DNA of 64,000 bases, from NCBI RefSeq assembly GCF_041435435.1, contig NZ_CP108494.1, positions 4,994,501-5,058,500 on the forward strand. Direction: 5' to 3'. Below are positions 21,920 through 31,152 of the stretch, piece by piece. Below the pieces are notes generated by a model. It did no database searches. It was not told the origin of the DNA and worked only from the letters and a program-made list of their open reading frames with translations. Source of the DNA: Streptomyces sp. NBC_01241 (GTDB lineage: Bacteria > Actinomycetota > Actinomycetes > Streptomycetales > Streptomycetaceae). Numbering within the stretch: the stretch's first letter is position 1; each line of letters begins with the position of its first letter. Both the position numbers and the translations under genes were made by a program.

Positions 21920-23914
21920 TCACCCCGCCGTGCGCGGGATCCGCTTCTCCCAGGTGCGGTGGAAGACGACCTCGCCGCCGTCCTTGCAGACCACCTCGTT
22001 GGACGTGATGAAGTCGGTGTCGTCCGCACTGATTTCGGAGCGGGTCTCGATCCGTACGTCCCATGCCATCTCCGGCCGGTGCAGCCGGATCGCCCAGTCG
22101 GAGCGGGTACGGGCGGAGAGCGGGTCGTCCTCCTGGATCGTGTACGTCTCCAGGGCGTCCTCGGTGAATTCGAGGCCGTCCGGGTAGACGCGGGTGCCGC
22201 CGTAGCGCGGGTCGACCTCCAGCCGCCATTCGCCCTTGGCGACGTCGCGGACCACCAGCCGCTCGGGGCGCTGTTCGTCGAGCGTCACGGGGTGGACGAC
22301 GCCGAGCGGCGCCGACTGCTCCGGTTCCTCGAACCGGATCGCGGGATCCTCGGTGTGCCGGCGCACCGGCAGTTCGACGAAGCTGCCGTCGGCGTCCAGG
22401 GTGAAGCCCACCGACCCGGCCTGCGGCCAGATCCACGGCCAGTACGAGGACGAGATCGCGAGCCTGATCCGGTGGCCGGGCGGGAAGGTGTGCCCGATGC
22501 CGTTGAGGTCGAACGTCACGTCCTCGTACCGGCCCACCGGCCAGTCGTCCGCGCGGTCGCGGCCGTGCCGGGCGGAGAGGTTGAGCGCGCCGCGGGTGAC
22601 CAGGGTGGAGGAGCCGTCCGGTGCGACGTCGCAGAGCCGGGCGATCGCCTGGCCGCGGGGCGCGTCCATCCGGATGCGCAGCTTCACCCGGGGGCGGCCC
22701 AGGATCTCGATCGGGGCGTCCTCGACCGGGAACTCGAAGGAGACCGATTTGGCGTCCTCGTCGCGCTGGTCGGGCGGCAGGTCGGCGGCGTTGCCGAACG
22801 GGAAGAAACGCCCGGCGTCCAGCCCCGTCTGCTGCGGCGAGTCGACGATCTGCGGACCGCCCTGGAGGGCGTAGGCGACCGGCGCGATGTTCTCCGACGG
22901 CCAGCTGGTGTCCCCGACCCAGCGGCCGGGCATCGTCTCGTACACCGTGGCGGGCCGGTGCGACTCGCTGATCCAGGACCGCAGCAGCGGCTCGGCCATG
23001 ACGCCGGTGTCCTTGTCCTTCAGGTGCTGGTCCCACCAGCGCAGCGTCTCCTGGAGGAAGCCGATCGCCGGGCCCGGCGGCAGACCGCGGTCGGGGTACT
23101 GGTGCGACCAGGGCCCGATCAGCCCGCGGACCTTGTCCGGATCGAGGTGCTCGACGAGCCGCAGGACGGTGTCGCGGTACGGGTCGTGCCAGCCGCCCAC
23201 CGCGAGGACGTTCGCGCGGATCGCGGAGTAGTCCTCGCAGACGCTGCCGTGCTTCCAGTAGTCGTCGCGGGTCTGGTGCGCCAGCCAGGTGTGGAGATAC
23301 GGGTCCACGGCCTCCAGCCGCTTCAGCCACATGTCCTTCCAGCCCTCGCCGACCTGCGCCGGGTCCGGCGGGCGGCAGACGAAGGCCAGCATGGTGGCCG
23401 CCCAGGCGTGCATGTCGACGGCGAGGACCGAGCCGCCCATGTAGTGGACGTCGTTGTCGTAACGGTCGTCCGTCGAGCAGACGGTGACGATCGCCTTCAG
23501 CGGCTCGGGGGCCAGCGCCGCGATCTGGAGCGAGTTGAAGCCGCCCCAGGAGATGCCGAACATGCCGACGCGGCCGGAGCACCACTCCTGCTGGGCCAGC
23601 CAGTGGATGACCGCGACCCCGTCGGCCAGTTCGGTCGCGTCGTACTCGTCGCCCGGCAGGCCCTCGCTGTTGCCGTGCCCGCGTACGTCCACCCGGACGG
23701 AGGCGTAGCCGTGGCCCGCGTACCAGGGGTGGCGCTGCCAGTCGCGCGGCGCCGTCCAGTCGCTCAGCCGGTAGGGCAGGTATTCCAGGAGCGCGGGGAC
23801 GGGTTCGTCGGTGACGGGGCGCCAGATCCGGGCGTACAGCCGGGTGCCGTCCGGCAGCGGGATGCGGACGTCCTCATGGGTGGTGTCGTACGGAAACGTG
23901 CTGCGGATGTGCAT
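21920..23914 (-). CDS. CocE/NonD family alpha/beta hydrolase
   Basis: Serine hydrolase of 664 aa resembling cocaine esterase and X-Pro dipeptidyl peptidases. N-terminal alpha/beta-hydrolase domain: VRVDVRGHGNSEG followed by the nucleophile elbow GISWGGF (Ser about residue 117); catalytic Asp probably in the cap-distal NVLAVGGWHDPYRDT region and His in GPWSHQYPDRGLPPG. C-terminal X-Pro jelly-roll domain from about residue 370. No signal peptide. Nine bases after a POT peptide transporter, which suggests hydrolysis of imported peptides or esters; the substrate cannot be told from sequence. Confidence 0.9.
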   Translation of the reverse strand: MHIRSTFPYDTTHEDVRIPLPDGTRLYARIWRPVTDEPVPALLEYLPYRLSDWTAPRDWQRHPWYAGHGYASVRVDVRGHGNSEGLPGDEYDATELADGVAVIHWLAQQEWCSGRVGMFGISWGGFNSLQIAALAPEPLKAIVTVCSTDDRYDNDVHYMGGSVLAVDMHAWAATMLAFVCRPPDPAQVGEGWKDMWLKRLEAVDPYLHTWLAHQTRDDYWKHGSVCEDYSAIRANVLAVGGWHDPYRDTVLRLVEHLDPDKVRGLIGPWSHQYPDRGLPPGPAIGFLQETLRWWDQHLKDKDTGVMAEPLLRSWISESHRPATVYETMPGRWVGDTSWPSENIAPVAYALQGGPQIVDSPQQTGLDAGRFFPFGNAADLPPDQRDEDAKSVSFEFPVEDAPIEILGRPRVKLRIRMDAPRGQAIARLCDVAPDGSSTLVTRGALNLSARHGRDRADDWPVGRYEDVTFDLNGIGHTFPPGHRIRLAISSSYWPWIWPQAGSVGFTLDADGSFVELPVRRHTEDPAIRFEEPEQSAPLGVVHPVTLDEQRPERLVVRDVAKGEWRLEVDPRYGGTRVYPDGLEFTEDALETYTIQEDDPLSARTRSDWAIRLHRPEMAWDVRIETRSEISADDTDFITSNEVVCKDGGEVVFHRTWEKRIPRTAG

Positions 23915-23923
23915 GGCGGTACC

Positions 23924-25423
23924 TCAGTGGACGGGGTGCATGGTGCGCTTGAGCCAGGGTGCGGCGGCGATGACGGCCACACCGGCCACCACCGCGATCG
24001 CGCCATTGACACCGAAGTAGGCGGGGTTGGAGACCTCGCCGTACAGCTTCACGACTTGGGCCTGGATGCCGTTGGCGAGGGCCAGCGAGAGGAACCAGAG
24101 CGCCATCGTCTGGCTGGCGAACGCCTTGGGCGCGAGCTTGGTGGTCGCGGACATGCCGGAGGTCTCCAGCAGGATGTCGCCGAGACCGAGCAGCAGGTAC
24201 GAGCCGACGATCCACCAGGCGGCCATCTTGAAGGTGTCGCCGGTGTGCCCGGAGGTGGGCAGCACCATCAGCAGGAACGACAGCCCGCCGAGGATCACCC
24301 CGATCGCGATCTTGTTGGAGGCGTGCGGCTGACGCGGACCCATCCGGGCCCAGACGGCGGCGACCACCGGGGCGAGCGCCACCTCGAAGGCGCCGAGCGC
24401 CGAGGCGTACCAGCTCGCCGGGAAGTGGAAGCCGAAGATCTCGGTACGGGCGTTGGTCGACGCGAGCAGGATCATCGTCGAGTACGCCTGGAAGAGGATG
24501 AAGTTGAAGACGACGGAGGCCAGGAACAGCACCACGTACGGGCGCAGCCTGCCCCGCTCCTCGCTGGTGACCCGCGGGCTGCGGAACATCACCGCGAAGT
24601 AGACGACCGGTGCGATCACCGAGACGAGGGTGAGCACGTCGACGAACCGGCCCATGGTGAGCCAGCCGGCCAGGGCCAGCGCGGTGGCGACGGCGGCGAC
24701 CACGACGGCGCCGATCACGATCAGCCGTACGGCACGGCGCATCGCTGCCGGTGCCAGTGCGAATTCGGCGCTGTGCTTTCGTCCGGCCAGGTGACGCCGG
24801 CCCAGTACGTACTGGACCAGACCGATCGTCATGCCGAAGGCGGCGGCCGAGAATCCCCAGTGCCAGCTCGCGTGGTCCCCGAGCCAGCCGGTGACCAGCG
24901 GGCCGAGGAACGCTCCGATGTTGATGCCCATGTAATACAGCGCGAAGCCGGCGTCGCGGCGCTGGTCCTCGGTGCGGTACAGCTTGCCGACCATGGTCGC
25001 CACATTGGGCTTGAGCAGACCGGTTCCGGCGCTGATCAGACCGAGACCGGTCCACGTCATGACGTCGGTGGGCACCGCCATGGCGTAATGCCCGCAGGCG
25101 ATGAGGATGCCGCCGTACAGGACGGCGCGGTACGAGCCGAGGATCCGGTCGGCCAGCCAGCCGCCGGCCACGGAGACCAGGTAGACGAGGGTGCCGTAGG
25201 CGGCGGAGACGGACGCCGCGGTGCCCGCCTCCATGCCCATGCCGCCACGGGCGACGGTGTCGGCGAAGTAGAGGACCAGGATCGCCTGCATGCCGAGGAA
25301 CGAGAACCGTTCCCAGACCTCCAGGCCGGAGAGGGTCATCAGGCCCCGTGGCTGGCCGAAAAAGGCATGGTCGTCGCCGGGCGGCGGCTGGGTCGGTTCG
25401 GTGTCGGTAGCCGTGTGGGACAA
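23924..25423 (-). CDS. POT/PTR family proton-dependent peptide transporter
   Basis: Membrane symporter (499 aa) for di- and tripeptides. Family signature GLEVWERFSFLGMQAILVLY at the N-terminus (ExxER-type motif), GGWLADRILGSYRAVLYGG, and FALYYMGINIGAFLGPLVTG. About 14 hydrophobic helices. I propose a TTG start at 25423 because AGGAG lies 8 bases upstream and no ATG or GTG near the family start has a site. Stop lies 9 bases before the hydrolase start, so the two form an operon. Confidence 0.92.
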   Translation of the reverse strand: MSHTATDTEPTQPPPGDDHAFFGQPRGLMTLSGLEVWERFSFLGMQAILVLYFADTVARGGMGMEAGTAASVSAAYGTLVYLVSVAGGWLADRILGSYRAVLYGGILIACGHYAMAVPTDVMTWTGLGLISAGTGLLKPNVATMVGKLYRTEDQRRDAGFALYYMGINIGAFLGPLVTGWLGDHASWHWGFSAAAFGMTIGLVQYVLGRRHLAGRKHSAEFALAPAAMRRAVRLIVIGAVVVAAVATALALAGWLTMGRFVDVLTLVSVIAPVVYFAVMFRSPRVTSEERGRLRPYVVLFLASVVFNFILFQAYSTMILLASTNARTEIFGFHFPASWYASALGAFEVALAPVVAAVWARMGPRQPHASNKIAIGVILGGLSFLLMVLPTSGHTGDTFKMAAWWIVGSYLLLGLGDILLETSGMSATTKLAPKAFASQTMALWFLSLALANGIQAQVVKLYGEVSNPAYFGVNGAIAVVAGVAVIAAAPWLKRTMHPVH

Positions 25424-25579
25424 AGGGAGAACTCCTGATCGTATGAGCTGATCTCGAACATACCGGCGGTGGCGGGAAGGCGCCCACGGTGATCCAAAGG
25501 GGACCGGATACGCTGACTTGAGTGATGACAGCGACACATCGACATTCCGTGTGATCGTCAGCAGACAGGAGATCCCCTC

Positions 25580-26590
25580 GTGACCGTCGTCGGGCCGTTC
25601 GGACTGAGCGTGCGGGACCACGCTCTTGAGGCCGATGTCCAGGCCGGTTTGGCTGCTGTCGAGTCGGGTCTGCTCGACGCCACCAAGAGCGGCGTGCCCT
25701 TCATCACAGAGGCCGCGCAGCATCTCGTGCACGCCGGGGGCAAGCGGTTCAGGCCGCTGCTGGCCATGCTGGCCGCCCAGTTCGGCGACCCCGACGCACC
25801 GGGTGTCGTGCCCGCGGCCGTCGTCGTCGAGCTGACACATCTCGCGACGCTCTACCACGACGACGTGATGGACGAGGCGGACGTACGCCGCGGCGTCGAC
25901 AGCGCCAACACCCGCTGGGGCAACTCGGTGGCCGTCCTGACCGGCGACTTCCTGTTCGCCCGTGCCTCGCACATACTGGCCGACCTCGGTCCGGAGGCCG
26001 TACGCATTCAGGCGGAGGCGTTCGAGCGGCTGGTCACCGGCCAGATCCTGGAGACCGCAGGCCCGGTCGACGGGCGCGACCCGGTCGAGCACTACCTCGA
26101 CGTGATGCGCGGCAAGACCGGCTCGCTGATCGCCGTGGCCTGCCGGTTCGGCGCGATGATGTCCGGTGCGGACGAGTCGGCCGTCGACATCCTCACCCAG
26201 TACGGGGAGCGGCTCGGCGTCGCCTTCCAGCTCGCCGACGACGTACTCGACATCGCCTCCGACTCCCACGAGTCCGGCAAGACCCCCGGCACCGACCTGC
26301 GCGAAGGCATCCCGACGCTCCCCGTGCTCCACCTGCGGGCCCGGGCGGCGGCCGAGGGCAAGCCGGACGACCTGGAGCTCGTCGAACTGCTCGACGGCGA
26401 CCTGAGCGACGACACCCGGCACGCCGAGGTGCTGCGCAGGCTGCGCGCCCACCCGGCGCTGGAGCACGCCCGACGGGACACCATCCGGTACGCGCAGGAG
26501 GCGCGCACGACGCTGGCGCCGCTGCCCGAGGGCTATGCGAAGTCCGCGCTGGAGGAGATGTGCGACGCGGTGGTGCACCGCGCGGGCTGA
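25580..26590 (+). CDS. trans-polyprenyl diphosphate synthase (probable menaquinone side chain)
   Basis: All-trans polyprenyl diphosphate synthase (336 aa) that extends allylic diphosphates with IPP; in Streptomyces this type of enzyme supplies the menaquinone tail. First Asp-rich motif HDDVMDEADVRRG (Asp94, 95, 98), second motif LADDVLDI near residue 220, and GGKRFRPL for diphosphate binding. The residue pattern before the first motif (LATLYH) suggests a long-chain product. GTG start at 25580 with AGGAG a few bases upstream. Monocistronic; divergent from the transporter. Confidence 0.92.
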   Translation: MTVVGPFGLSVRDHALEADVQAGLAAVESGLLDATKSGVPFITEAAQHLVHAGGKRFRPLLAMLAAQFGDPDAPGVVPAAVVVELTHLATLYHDDVMDEADVRRGVDSANTRWGNSVAVLTGDFLFARASHILADLGPEAVRIQAEAFERLVTGQILETAGPVDGRDPVEHYLDVMRGKTGSLIAVACRFGAMMSGADESAVDILTQYGERLGVAFQLADDVLDIASDSHESGKTPGTDLREGIPTLPVLHLRARAAAEGKPDDLELVELLDGDLSDDTRHAEVLRRLRAHPALEHARRDTIRYAQEARTTLAPLPEGYAKSALEEMCDAVVHRAG

Positions 26591-27032
26591 GAGCCCGTCC
26601 CAGCCGCTGTGCACCGCCCTCGCGGTGATCGGGCGGGCGCCGAGGCCGAACGCCTGCTCACCGGGCGGGGGGCGACAGCGGCCCGGCCCGACCGGACCGG
26701 GGCGCGGTCCGGATGTGCCTTTGGCCCCTGCTGGGGCCGGGAAGTGGCGCTTCACCCGGCTCGGCGCCGGCGCCTGGCAGGCGCCGCCGATGTGACCGCG
26801 CGGAAAGCGGGCGCCCCTGGCGCCGTATTCCGGGCATGGCCGTGCCTCGGTCCGGCGGGACTTCCTGCCGTCGACCGAGGCATGGCGCACGCACCGGAGA
26901 CTGCGAGGGTCGCTGTCCCGGGCGTGTGAAGGACGTACGCGGCGCTGGCCGCCGATCACCCGCAGATGCCGGGGCGGCACTGCGACCGGCCCGCTCCCGG
27001 GACACGTTCGTACTCCGGGTGCGGGCCGGTCG
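26591..27032. other. Gene-free 442-base stretch
   Basis: Nothing here looks coding. It contains GC-rich inverted repeats, among them GGGCTgagAGCCC at the synthase stop and an 8-bp stem at 26768-26786 (arms CGGCGCCT/AGGCGCCG), which may end transcripts from both sides since the flanking genes converge. Confidence 0.5.
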
Positions 27033-28280
27033 TCAGCGCAGGCCGATGGTGACCGGGCCGCCCTGGGGGCTGAGGCCCTTCATCACGGACCACGGCACGC
27101 GGAAGACACGGCCGGGTGCGGCGGGCCACGGCAGGGTCCGTTCCGAGACGACCCGCCCGTTCTGACGGACGACGACGTGCGGGAACCGGATGGACCGGTC
27201 CGTCCACAGCAGCAGGCGCCCACGCGGGGGAGCCGGGTCACCCGGGCGCAGCAGCCCCGGTGCCACCCAGCGCAGCGGCGCATCGGCGAGGATGCGCAGG
27301 CCCGGGGCAGGCTCGCCGGTCCCGGTCAGCCATGCCTCGACCTGGTCGGCGACGTGCAGACCGTCGAGGGCTGCGATGTCGGCGGTGTCGACCGGGTGCA
27401 GGAGGTTGCCCGCGGCGAAGACGCCGGGGCGGCTGGTCCGCAGAGCGGTGTCGGTCAGCGGGCCGAGGGTTCCCGGGTCCAGGTCGAGTCCGCCGCTGCG
27501 GACGAGCTCGTTGTCGGGGATCCAGTCCCCGGTGAAGACCACGGTGTCGCAGGCGACGGTGCGCCGTGCACGGGTGTCGAGATTCTCGATCTCGACGGCC
27601 TCCACCCGGCCCTTGCCGATGATGCGGGTGACCCGGCTGCGGTTGGCGACGGGTACGCGCAGCAGGGCGCGGCCGGCGACGTTGAACGCGGCGTACGACT
27701 CCGTCCGGGGGTATTGGCTGACCATCAGCTCGGTTGCGCAGCCGGCTTCACGGAGGGTGACGGCGGCGGACCAGCTGACCAGTTCCCCTCCGACGATGAC
27801 GGCCCGGCTGCCGACCGTGCCGTGGTGGAGGTGGACGATGTTCTGCAGCTGCCCGGTGGTGTAGACGCCCTGCGGCCGGTCACCGGGGATGCGCCGGGCC
27901 GCGCGGGGCCGTTCGCGCGCGCCGGTGGCGAGCACGATGGCCTTGGCCTCCACGCGCAGCCGCCCCTGCGGACCGGTGACCTCCACGGCCCGGTCGCCCG
28001 CCCAGTGGGTGACCATGGTCTCGGTGCGGATGGTGGCTCCGGCCGAAGTGGCCTGCTTGACGAGGTGGCGGGCGTACTTCGGGCCGGTCATGACCCGGCG
28101 CAGGTCCCGCAGGCCGTATCCGGTGTGGTCGCTGTGGCGGGGGATGCCTCCGGCGTCCTTCTCCCGGTCGAGTACCAGGACCTCGCCGCGTACGCGGGGC
28201 GCGAGGGCGGCGGCAGCCGTGAGACCGGCCGGGCCGCCCCCGATGATCAGGACGTCCGGAGTGAGTGTGGTGCTGGTCAT
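27033..28280 (-). CDS. NAD(P)/FAD-dependent oxidoreductase
   Basis: Pyridine-nucleotide disulfide-reductase-like flavoprotein (415 aa): FAD-binding VLIIGGGPAGLTAAAAL at the N-terminus, a second dinucleotide motif VIVGGELVSWSAAVTL (degenerate GxGxxS type), and the GVFAAGNLLHPVDTAD motif near the C-terminus. It lacks a redox-active CxxC. In firmicutes and Thermotoga, relatives sit next to a GlpA-like dehydrogenase and probably move its electrons to NAD(P) or quinone. Its ATG shares one base with the upstream gene's TGA; last gene of the operon. Confidence 0.88.
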   Translation of the reverse strand: MTSTTLTPDVLIIGGGPAGLTAAAALAPRVRGEVLVLDREKDAGGIPRHSDHTGYGLRDLRRVMTGPKYARHLVKQATSAGATIRTETMVTHWAGDRAVEVTGPQGRLRVEAKAIVLATGARERPRAARRIPGDRPQGVYTTGQLQNIVHLHHGTVGSRAVIVGGELVSWSAAVTLREAGCATELMVSQYPRTESYAAFNVAGRALLRVPVANRSRVTRIIGKGRVEAVEIENLDTRARRTVACDTVVFTGDWIPDNELVRSGGLDLDPGTLGPLTDTALRTSRPGVFAAGNLLHPVDTADIAALDGLHVADQVEAWLTGTGEPAPGLRILADAPLRWVAPGLLRPGDPAPPRGRLLLWTDRSIRFPHVVVRQNGRVVSERTLPWPAAPGRVFRVPWSVMKGLSPQGGPVTIGLR

Positions 28281-29722
28281 CAGGAGTTCACCTCGGGCCG
28301 TGCCGGCGCGACGGCCGCGCCGCCGCAGCCGTCTTCGTTCAGGAGTCGGTTGACGGCCGCACCGCAGAAGAAGCCCTGGCAGCGGCCGTTCATGGCCCGG
28401 GTACGGCGACGCAGCCCCTCCAGGTTGCGCGCAGGCAGGGGAGATTGGAAGGCGTCGCGGATCTCTCCGGCGGTGACGCGCTCGCAGAAGCAGACGACCT
28501 TGCCGTACTCGGGATCGGCGGCGATGCGATCGGCGTCCTGGTAGGGACGCACGGTCGCTTCGCCGATGTTGGCCATCCGCGGAGGGCCGGGCAGTTCGGT
28601 GCGTGCGGTGAGTACGAGTCCGGCCTCTTCGAGCACCTCGTGGACGTGCTCGGCGACGGCCATGCCGGAGGTCAGCCCGGTCGAGCGGATTCCGCCGACG
28701 AGGAGGTACCGCTGTGAGGGGGTGGGCTCGATGAGATAGTCCCCGTGGTCGATGGCGGCCCGCAGCCCCGCGTACGAAGCGGTCACCTCCTCGGTGAGCA
28801 GCCGGGGCATGAGTCGCTCGCCCTTGTCCAGCAGGAAGGCGAAACCGTCCTCGGACGTTCCGGTCGCGGTGCGGTCGGTGAGGTCCTCCGAGGTGGGCCC
28901 CAGCATGACGTTGCCGTAGATGGTGGGGGAGATGAGCACTCCCTTGCCACGGGACGTGGGCACCGGCAGGACGATCTTGTCGACCAGCGGGCGGGCGAGC
29001 TTGTCGAAGACGAACAGCTCACCGCGGCGCGGGGTGACGGTGAACCGCTCATGGCCGAAGAGCCGGTCGATGCGGTCGGCGCCGAGGCCCGCCGCGTTGA
29101 CCACCCAACGGGCCTCTACGGAGCCGCCCGTGGTGGTCAGCGTGGTGGAGTGGGTGTTCACCGAGACTGCGGTGACGGCATGGTTGAGCAGCACCTCGGT
29201 GCCGCGCTGCCTCGCGTCGGTGGCCAGGGCCAGGTTCGTGGTCCAGGTGCAGATGATCGACTCGTCGGGGACCGTGAGCCCGCCGAGGGCGCCGTCGCCG
29301 AGGGCCGGGATCAGCTCGTAGACCTTGTCCGCGCCGACGATCTGGCACCGGTCGTAACCGTTCTGTTCGGCCTTTTCCTTGAGACCGGGCAGGGCGGCCA
29401 GCTCCTCGGCGTTCCACGCGACGAGGATCGCGCCCGTGTGCTCGACCGGGATTCCGGTCGAGCGGGCGTACTCCGACAGCAGGTGATATCCGCGCTTGAC
29501 GAGCCGGGACTCCAGCGTGCCCGGCTTGGCGTCGAATCCGGTGTGCAGGATCGCGGTGTTCGCCTTGCTGGTTCCGTCGCCGACGTCGTCGCGTGCCTCG
29601 ACGAGCGCGACCGACAGTTGGTGGCCGGACAGGTCGCGGGCGATCGCCGAGCCGACGATGCCCGCGCCGATGACGACGACGTCGTAGACATGGTCCGGCT
29701 CGTGCGGTGTGGTGTCGGTCAT
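28280..29722 (-). CDS. GlpA-like FAD-dependent dehydrogenase with BFD-type [2Fe-2S] domain
   Basis: Protein of 480 aa with an N-terminal DAO/glycerol-3-phosphate dehydrogenase domain (DVVVIGAGIVGSAIARDLS, LVEARDDVGDGTSKANTAILHTGFD) and a C-terminal bacterioferritin-associated-ferredoxin-like domain whose four cysteines are seen in VVCFCERV and GRCQGFFCG. This is the architecture of anaerobic GlpA and of related two-component oxidases. With the adjacent FGGY kinase it probably oxidises a phosphorylated polyol. ATG at 29722 was chosen since it overlaps the kinase stop (ATGA). A more distant possibility is a D-amino-acid or hydroxyproline-type dehydrogenase subunit. Confidence 0.85.
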   Translation of the reverse strand: MTDTTPHEPDHVYDVVVIGAGIVGSAIARDLSGHQLSVALVEARDDVGDGTSKANTAILHTGFDAKPGTLESRLVKRGYHLLSEYARSTGIPVEHTGAILVAWNAEELAALPGLKEKAEQNGYDRCQIVGADKVYELIPALGDGALGGLTVPDESIICTWTTNLALATDARQRGTEVLLNHAVTAVSVNTHSTTLTTTGGSVEARWVVNAAGLGADRIDRLFGHERFTVTPRRGELFVFDKLARPLVDKIVLPVPTSRGKGVLISPTIYGNVMLGPTSEDLTDRTATGTSEDGFAFLLDKGERLMPRLLTEEVTASYAGLRAAIDHGDYLIEPTPSQRYLLVGGIRSTGLTSGMAVAEHVHEVLEEAGLVLTARTELPGPPRMANIGEATVRPYQDADRIAADPEYGKVVCFCERVTAGEIRDAFQSPLPARNLEGLRRRTRAMNGRCQGFFCGAAVNRLLNEDGCGGAAVAPARPEVNS

Positions 29723-31152
29723 CCGAGTTCTCCCTTGCGGGCGGTGGCCTCGGCGGCCGCCGCCCATGTACTGCGGTAGTGCGCGGCCCGGTCGGCCGAC
29801 CAGACCGGTTCGTAGACGGTGACCGGGTTCCAGTCACCGACGGCTTCCTTGAGGCTCAGGCCCGGGGTGAGGGCCAGCCTGGCCAGCGCGGCCGCGCCGA
29901 GCGGGGTGGCGTGCGAGGACGCGTAGATGTCGAGCGGTACCTGAGCCAGATCGGCCTGGGCCTGCATCAGGGTGCGGCTGCGGGTCAGCCCGCCGTCCGC
30001 GCGCAGTCGGCTCAGCGGCGCACCGAGGTCGGTCTCGACCAGGCCGCACAGGGCGGCGACCTGGGCGGCGATGCCCTGCAGCACGGCGAGGACCAGGTGC
30101 TCCTTGCCGGTGGACAGGGTCATTCCGGTGAACGTGGCTGTTGCGTCGGGACGCCACCACGGTGCCGCGAGGCCCGCCAGGGCCGGTACGCACAGAGTGC
30201 CGTCCGACTCCTTCGCCGCTACGGCGTCGAGTTCGCTCGCGGACCCGATGAATCCCAGGTTCCGGATCCAGCGGACGGCCGACGCCGCGGTGTACACCTG
30301 GCCGTCCACGCAGTACGCCGTCTGCTCCGCGGTCCGCCAGGCCACCGAGGAGGTGAGCCCGGCCTGTGAACGCAGGGCGGTTTCACCGGTGTTGGCCAGC
30401 AGGAACGCTCCCGTGCCGTAGGTGCACTTCGCGGTTCCCCGCTCCAGGCAGCCCTCGGCGAGCAGAGCCGCCTGCTGGTCGACGACCAGGCCGGCGACCG
30501 GCACCTCGCGCCCGAAGGCACTGGTCGTGCCGACGACCTCGTCGCAGCCCACGATCCGCGGCAGCTTCTCGGAGCCGAGACCGAACAGATCCACCAGTTC
30601 CTGGTCCCAGGAGACCTCGTCGAGGCCCATCAGCAGCGACCGGCTCGCGGTCGAGGCATCGGTGACGAACTCGCCGGTCAGCTGGTACACCAGCCAGGTG
30701 TCAGTGGTCGTCACCACCCCTTCGGTGGTGACGTGTCGTCGCAGCCAGGCCATCTTCGGCGCCGAGAAGTACGAGTCGAGTACGAGCCCACTGCGCCGGG
30801 CCACCCACGGGGCGTGCTCGGCCAGAGCGGTACAGATCGACTCCGCCCTGCGGTCCTGCCAGACGATCGCCCGGGACAGCGGGGTGCCGGTGCGCGGGTC
30901 CCAGGCCAGCACGGTCTCGCCCTGGTTGGCCAGGGCGACCGCGTCCACGGGCCGGCCCGCGGCGGCGACGGCGCGCCGTCCCGCGTTGAGGACCGAGTCG
31001 AGCAGTTCTTGCGGGTCCTGCTCGACGCCGCCGCCGCTGAGGTAGGCCGGCCGCAACTCCTCCTCGGCGATGGCGATGGTCTTGCCCCGCTCGTCCACCA
31101 CGATTGCCTTCGTACCGGAGGTGCCCTGGTCGATGGCCAGAATAGTGCTCAT
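29719..31152 (-). CDS. FGGY family kinase, glycerol-kinase-like
   Basis: Sugar/polyol kinase (477 aa, slightly shorter than GlpK at about 500). The first phosphate motif ILAIDQGTSGTKAIVVDE, the GlpK-like AIVWQDRRAESIC and CTYGTGAFLLANTG adenosine/phosphate loop are present, as is LRADGGLTRSRTLMQAQADL near the C-terminus. Nearest known role is glycerol phosphorylation, but the operon has an APC permease rather than GlpF, so another polyol or amino-polyol substrate is possible; I therefore give no symbol. Overlaps both neighbours by 4 bases. Confidence 0.85.
   Translation of the reverse strand: MSTILAIDQGTSGTKAIVVDERGKTIAIAEEELRPAYLSGGGVEQDPQELLDSVLNAGRRAVAAAGRPVDAVALANQGETVLAWDPRTGTPLSRAIVWQDRRAESICTALAEHAPWVARRSGLVLDSYFSAPKMAWLRRHVTTEGVVTTTDTWLVYQLTGEFVTDASTASRSLLMGLDEVSWDQELVDLFGLGSEKLPRIVGCDEVVGTTSAFGREVPVAGLVVDQQAALLAEGCLERGTAKCTYGTGAFLLANTGETALRSQAGLTSSVAWRTAEQTAYCVDGQVYTAASAVRWIRNLGFIGSASELDAVAAKESDGTLCVPALAGLAAPWWRPDATATFTGMTLSTGKEHLVLAVLQGIAAQVAALCGLVETDLGAPLSRLRADGGLTRSRTLMQAQADLAQVPLDIYASSHATPLGAAALARLALTPGLSLKEAVGDWNPVTVYEPVWSADRAAHYRSTWAAAAEATARKGELG

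Noticed and set aside
21443-25438. Plus-strand open frame of more than 1300 codons
   Set aside because: Antisense shadow of the fumarylacetoacetase, CocE-type hydrolase and POT transporter genes; no domain is recognisable.
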